From: an uncultured Clostridia bacterium | GTDB taxonomy: Bacteria; Bacillota; Clostridia; Christensenellales; Borkfalkiaceae | Reading direction: 5' to 3' | DNA: 64,000 bases | Assembly: GCA_947598205.1 (NCBI GenBank) | Contig: CANQFB010000004.1 | Location: 1-64,000 of the forward strand | In this document: positions 62,322 through 64,000 of the stretch, piece after piece | Layout of the letters: every line of letters starts with the position of its first letter | Numbering within the stretch: position 1 is the first letter of the stretch | Translations under genes and position numbers: made by a program | Notes under the pieces: generated by a model | Told to the model about the DNA's origin: nothing | Databases searched by the model: none | The model's input: the letters and a program-made list of their open reading frames with translations, nothing else

Positions 62322-64000
62322 ATGAAACGTTTCAAACAGATCTCTCTTGCGGCGCTCTCCCTTCTGCTCGCGCTCGGCGTGTGCGGCACGGCGGCCGCCT
62401 GCGGAGGCTCCAACGACAAGGACAAAGATAAGACGCTCGATTATTCCGTCACCGTCACCTGCGACGACAGCGCGGTGCTCGGCGGCATCGAAGTCGAACT
62501 GACGACGGCCGCGGGCCTTCCCGTCGAGGGCGGCGCGGCGAGATCCCTTACGGGCGGAAAGGCCGTCTTCCATGCCGCTCCCGGGACATACCATGTCGAG
62601 CTCTCGGGCGTCCCGGAAGAGGATTACACGTGGGAGGAGGCCACCGTGTCGGAGGCTCACCCCGATGTGACCATCGCTCTCACCCCCGTGGAGAAGGAGC
62701 AAAAGGTCTCCTACACCATCACCGTCGTCGACGATAAGGACGAACCCGTCGAGGGCGCGATCGTCCAGATCTGCACCGTCGGCGATACGGGCGGCAGCTG
62801 CTACGGCGGGGAAGAGACGACGGATGCGCAGGGCAAGATCGTCATCGAAGCGCCCGCGGCCTCTTACGAAGTGCATATCCTCGGGGGGATCCCCCAAGGG
62901 CTCATCTACGAAAACGAAGTCGACGGTCCTAAAAATCTTCTCACGGCAGAAAAAACTTCTATCACCATCAAACTTCTGGCGCCGCCCGACGGCACCCTCG
63001 CAAACCCCTACCTCTTCGCCTCCCCCTTCGCGGGCGCGCAGACGGTGAAACTTCCCGCCTATGCGGATGATGAGGGCACTGCTTACGTCTACTACAGCTA
63101 CACGGCGACGGAGACGGCGATCTATACCCTCACCTATGAAGATTCTTTCATCGTAGACGTGAACATCGCGGCGAACGGCGACCATCTTCATCCCATCGCC
63201 CTCTGGAATATCAAGGCGGAGTCCTATCCCTTCCAGCTCAAGGCGGGCACGACGTACAGCTTCCGCTTTGCGGACTTCCGCGCCCAAGCCGTGGGCGGCG
63301 ATCTGCCCATCACGATCACCGAGACGGAGCTTTCCATTCCCGATAGCTATGCGGGCACGTGGACAGACGTCCCCGAAGCTGAAGGGCCTGTGCACACCGT
63401 CGTCCTCACAAAGACGGACGGGGCGTGGACGGTCACCTATAACGGGACGAAGATCGAACTCGGGCTCGCGGATACCAACGGCGGCTATCTCTTCACGCTC
63501 GGCGGAAAGGATTACACCATGTCCTTCCCCGAAAACGGCGCATCCCTCCTCCTCGCTTGGGGGAATGGAGAGGATGAGAGCGTCTTCCTCTTCACCGAAG
63601 GAAATCACCCCGACCGCTCCCCCGGCACGCAGGGCAACCCCATCCCGCTCACGCAAGATGATCTTACAACGAGGACATGGTCGGAGAATACGACGGTCGA
63701 GGGAAAATTCTTCACCGTCACCGTGACCGAGACCAAGATGTATCAGCTCACCGTGACCGCTGTAAGCGCGGAAAACTGCGAGGCCATGATCTCCATCGAA
63801 GATGAGACGGGGCACAACGTCCTCTCCGAGTGGATGGGAGCGGTAGACGCAACGGTCAACTTCCGCCTCGACGAAGGGAAAACTTACACCATCAACGTCG
63901 GGGTCGCCGATCCCACGGACGAGACGGGCATGACGAGCCCTTCGGGAACGGTCGCCTTCACCCTCGAGGAGGTCACGCTCACCGAGATCCCGCAGGAGAT
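62322..64000 (+). CDS. Predicted secreted lipoprotein, beta-rich repeats (partial, runs off the right edge)
   Basis: AGGAGG RBS then MKRFKQISLAALSLLLALGVCGTAAACGGSNDKDKDK...; open to the window end; absent from the ORF track, apparently because it is unterminated. Confidence 0.85.
   Translation, partial: MKRFKQISLAALSLLLALGVCGTAAACGGSNDKDKDKTLDYSVTVTCDDSAVLGGIEVELTTAAGLPVEGGAARSLTGGKAVFHAAPGTYHVELSGVPEEDYTWEEATVSEAHPDVTIALTPVEKEQKVSYTITVVDDKDEPVEGAIVQICTVGDTGGSCYGGEETTDAQGKIVIEAPAASYEVHILGGIPQGLIYENEVDGPKNLLTAEKTSITIKLLAPPDGTLANPYLFASPFAGAQTVKLPAYADDEGTAYVYYSYTATETAIYTLTYEDSFIVDVNIAANGDHLHPIALWNIKAESYPFQLKAGTTYSFRFADFRAQAVGGDLPITITETELSIPDSYAGTWTDVPEAEGPVHTVVLTKTDGAWTVTYNGTKIELGLADTNGGYLFTLGGKDYTMSFPENGASLLLAWGNGEDESVFLFTEGNHPDRSPGTQGNPIPLTQDDLTTRTWSENTTVEGKFFTVTVTETKMYQLTVTAVSAENCEAMISIEDETGHNVLSEWMGAVDATVNFRLDEGKTYTINVGVADPTDETGMTSPSGTVAFTLEEVTLTEIPQE

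Noticed and set aside
62148-63815. 555-aa minus-strand ORF
   Set aside because: Antisense to a plus-strand lipoprotein with RBS, signal peptide and lipobox

Overview
The window looks like a chromosomal segment from a spore-forming Firmicute (Clostridia-like). This rests on a spoIIAA-spoIIAB-sigF operon and a Spo0A homologue. Left edge (1-6.4 kb): an AT-richer defence island with type I R-M hsdR-hsdM (hsdS presumably off the left edge) and an AbiEi/AbiEii pair upstream in the same orientation. Its right side carries what looks like a tRNA-Thr 3' remnant plus repeated GTTTGCTATT boxes, possibly an attachment site. 7.5-22.2 kb: one giant secreted protein of about 4,893 aa, with about 12 tandem ~180-220 aa beta-rich repeats followed by InlB/Listeria-Bacteroides-type repeats. 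The rest holds a domain-permuted GH3 enzyme, an M18 aminopeptidase, a heterodimeric ABC exporter, an aspartase-like lyase, HTH regulators with palindromic promoters, six tRNAs, a YolD/Y-family polymerase pair, an ABC-F protein, a DUF368 protein and a maltodextrin locus (extended MsmK-like ATPase, two GH13 lipoproteins, malG, malF, malE, malQ). The best candidates for something undescribed are: (1) a single-polypeptide fusion of a YhhN/lysoplasmalogenase-like membrane domain, an Fe-alcohol dehydrogenase and an aldehyde dehydrogenase, suggesting plasmalogen/fatty-aldehyde metabolism; (2) a Spo0A whose receiver domain has lost the phospho-acceptor Asp (Ser instead) and the acidic pair; (3) the giant repeat protein with a three-domain higher-order repeat. 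All calls come from reading the sequence and supplied translations; no database search was run.
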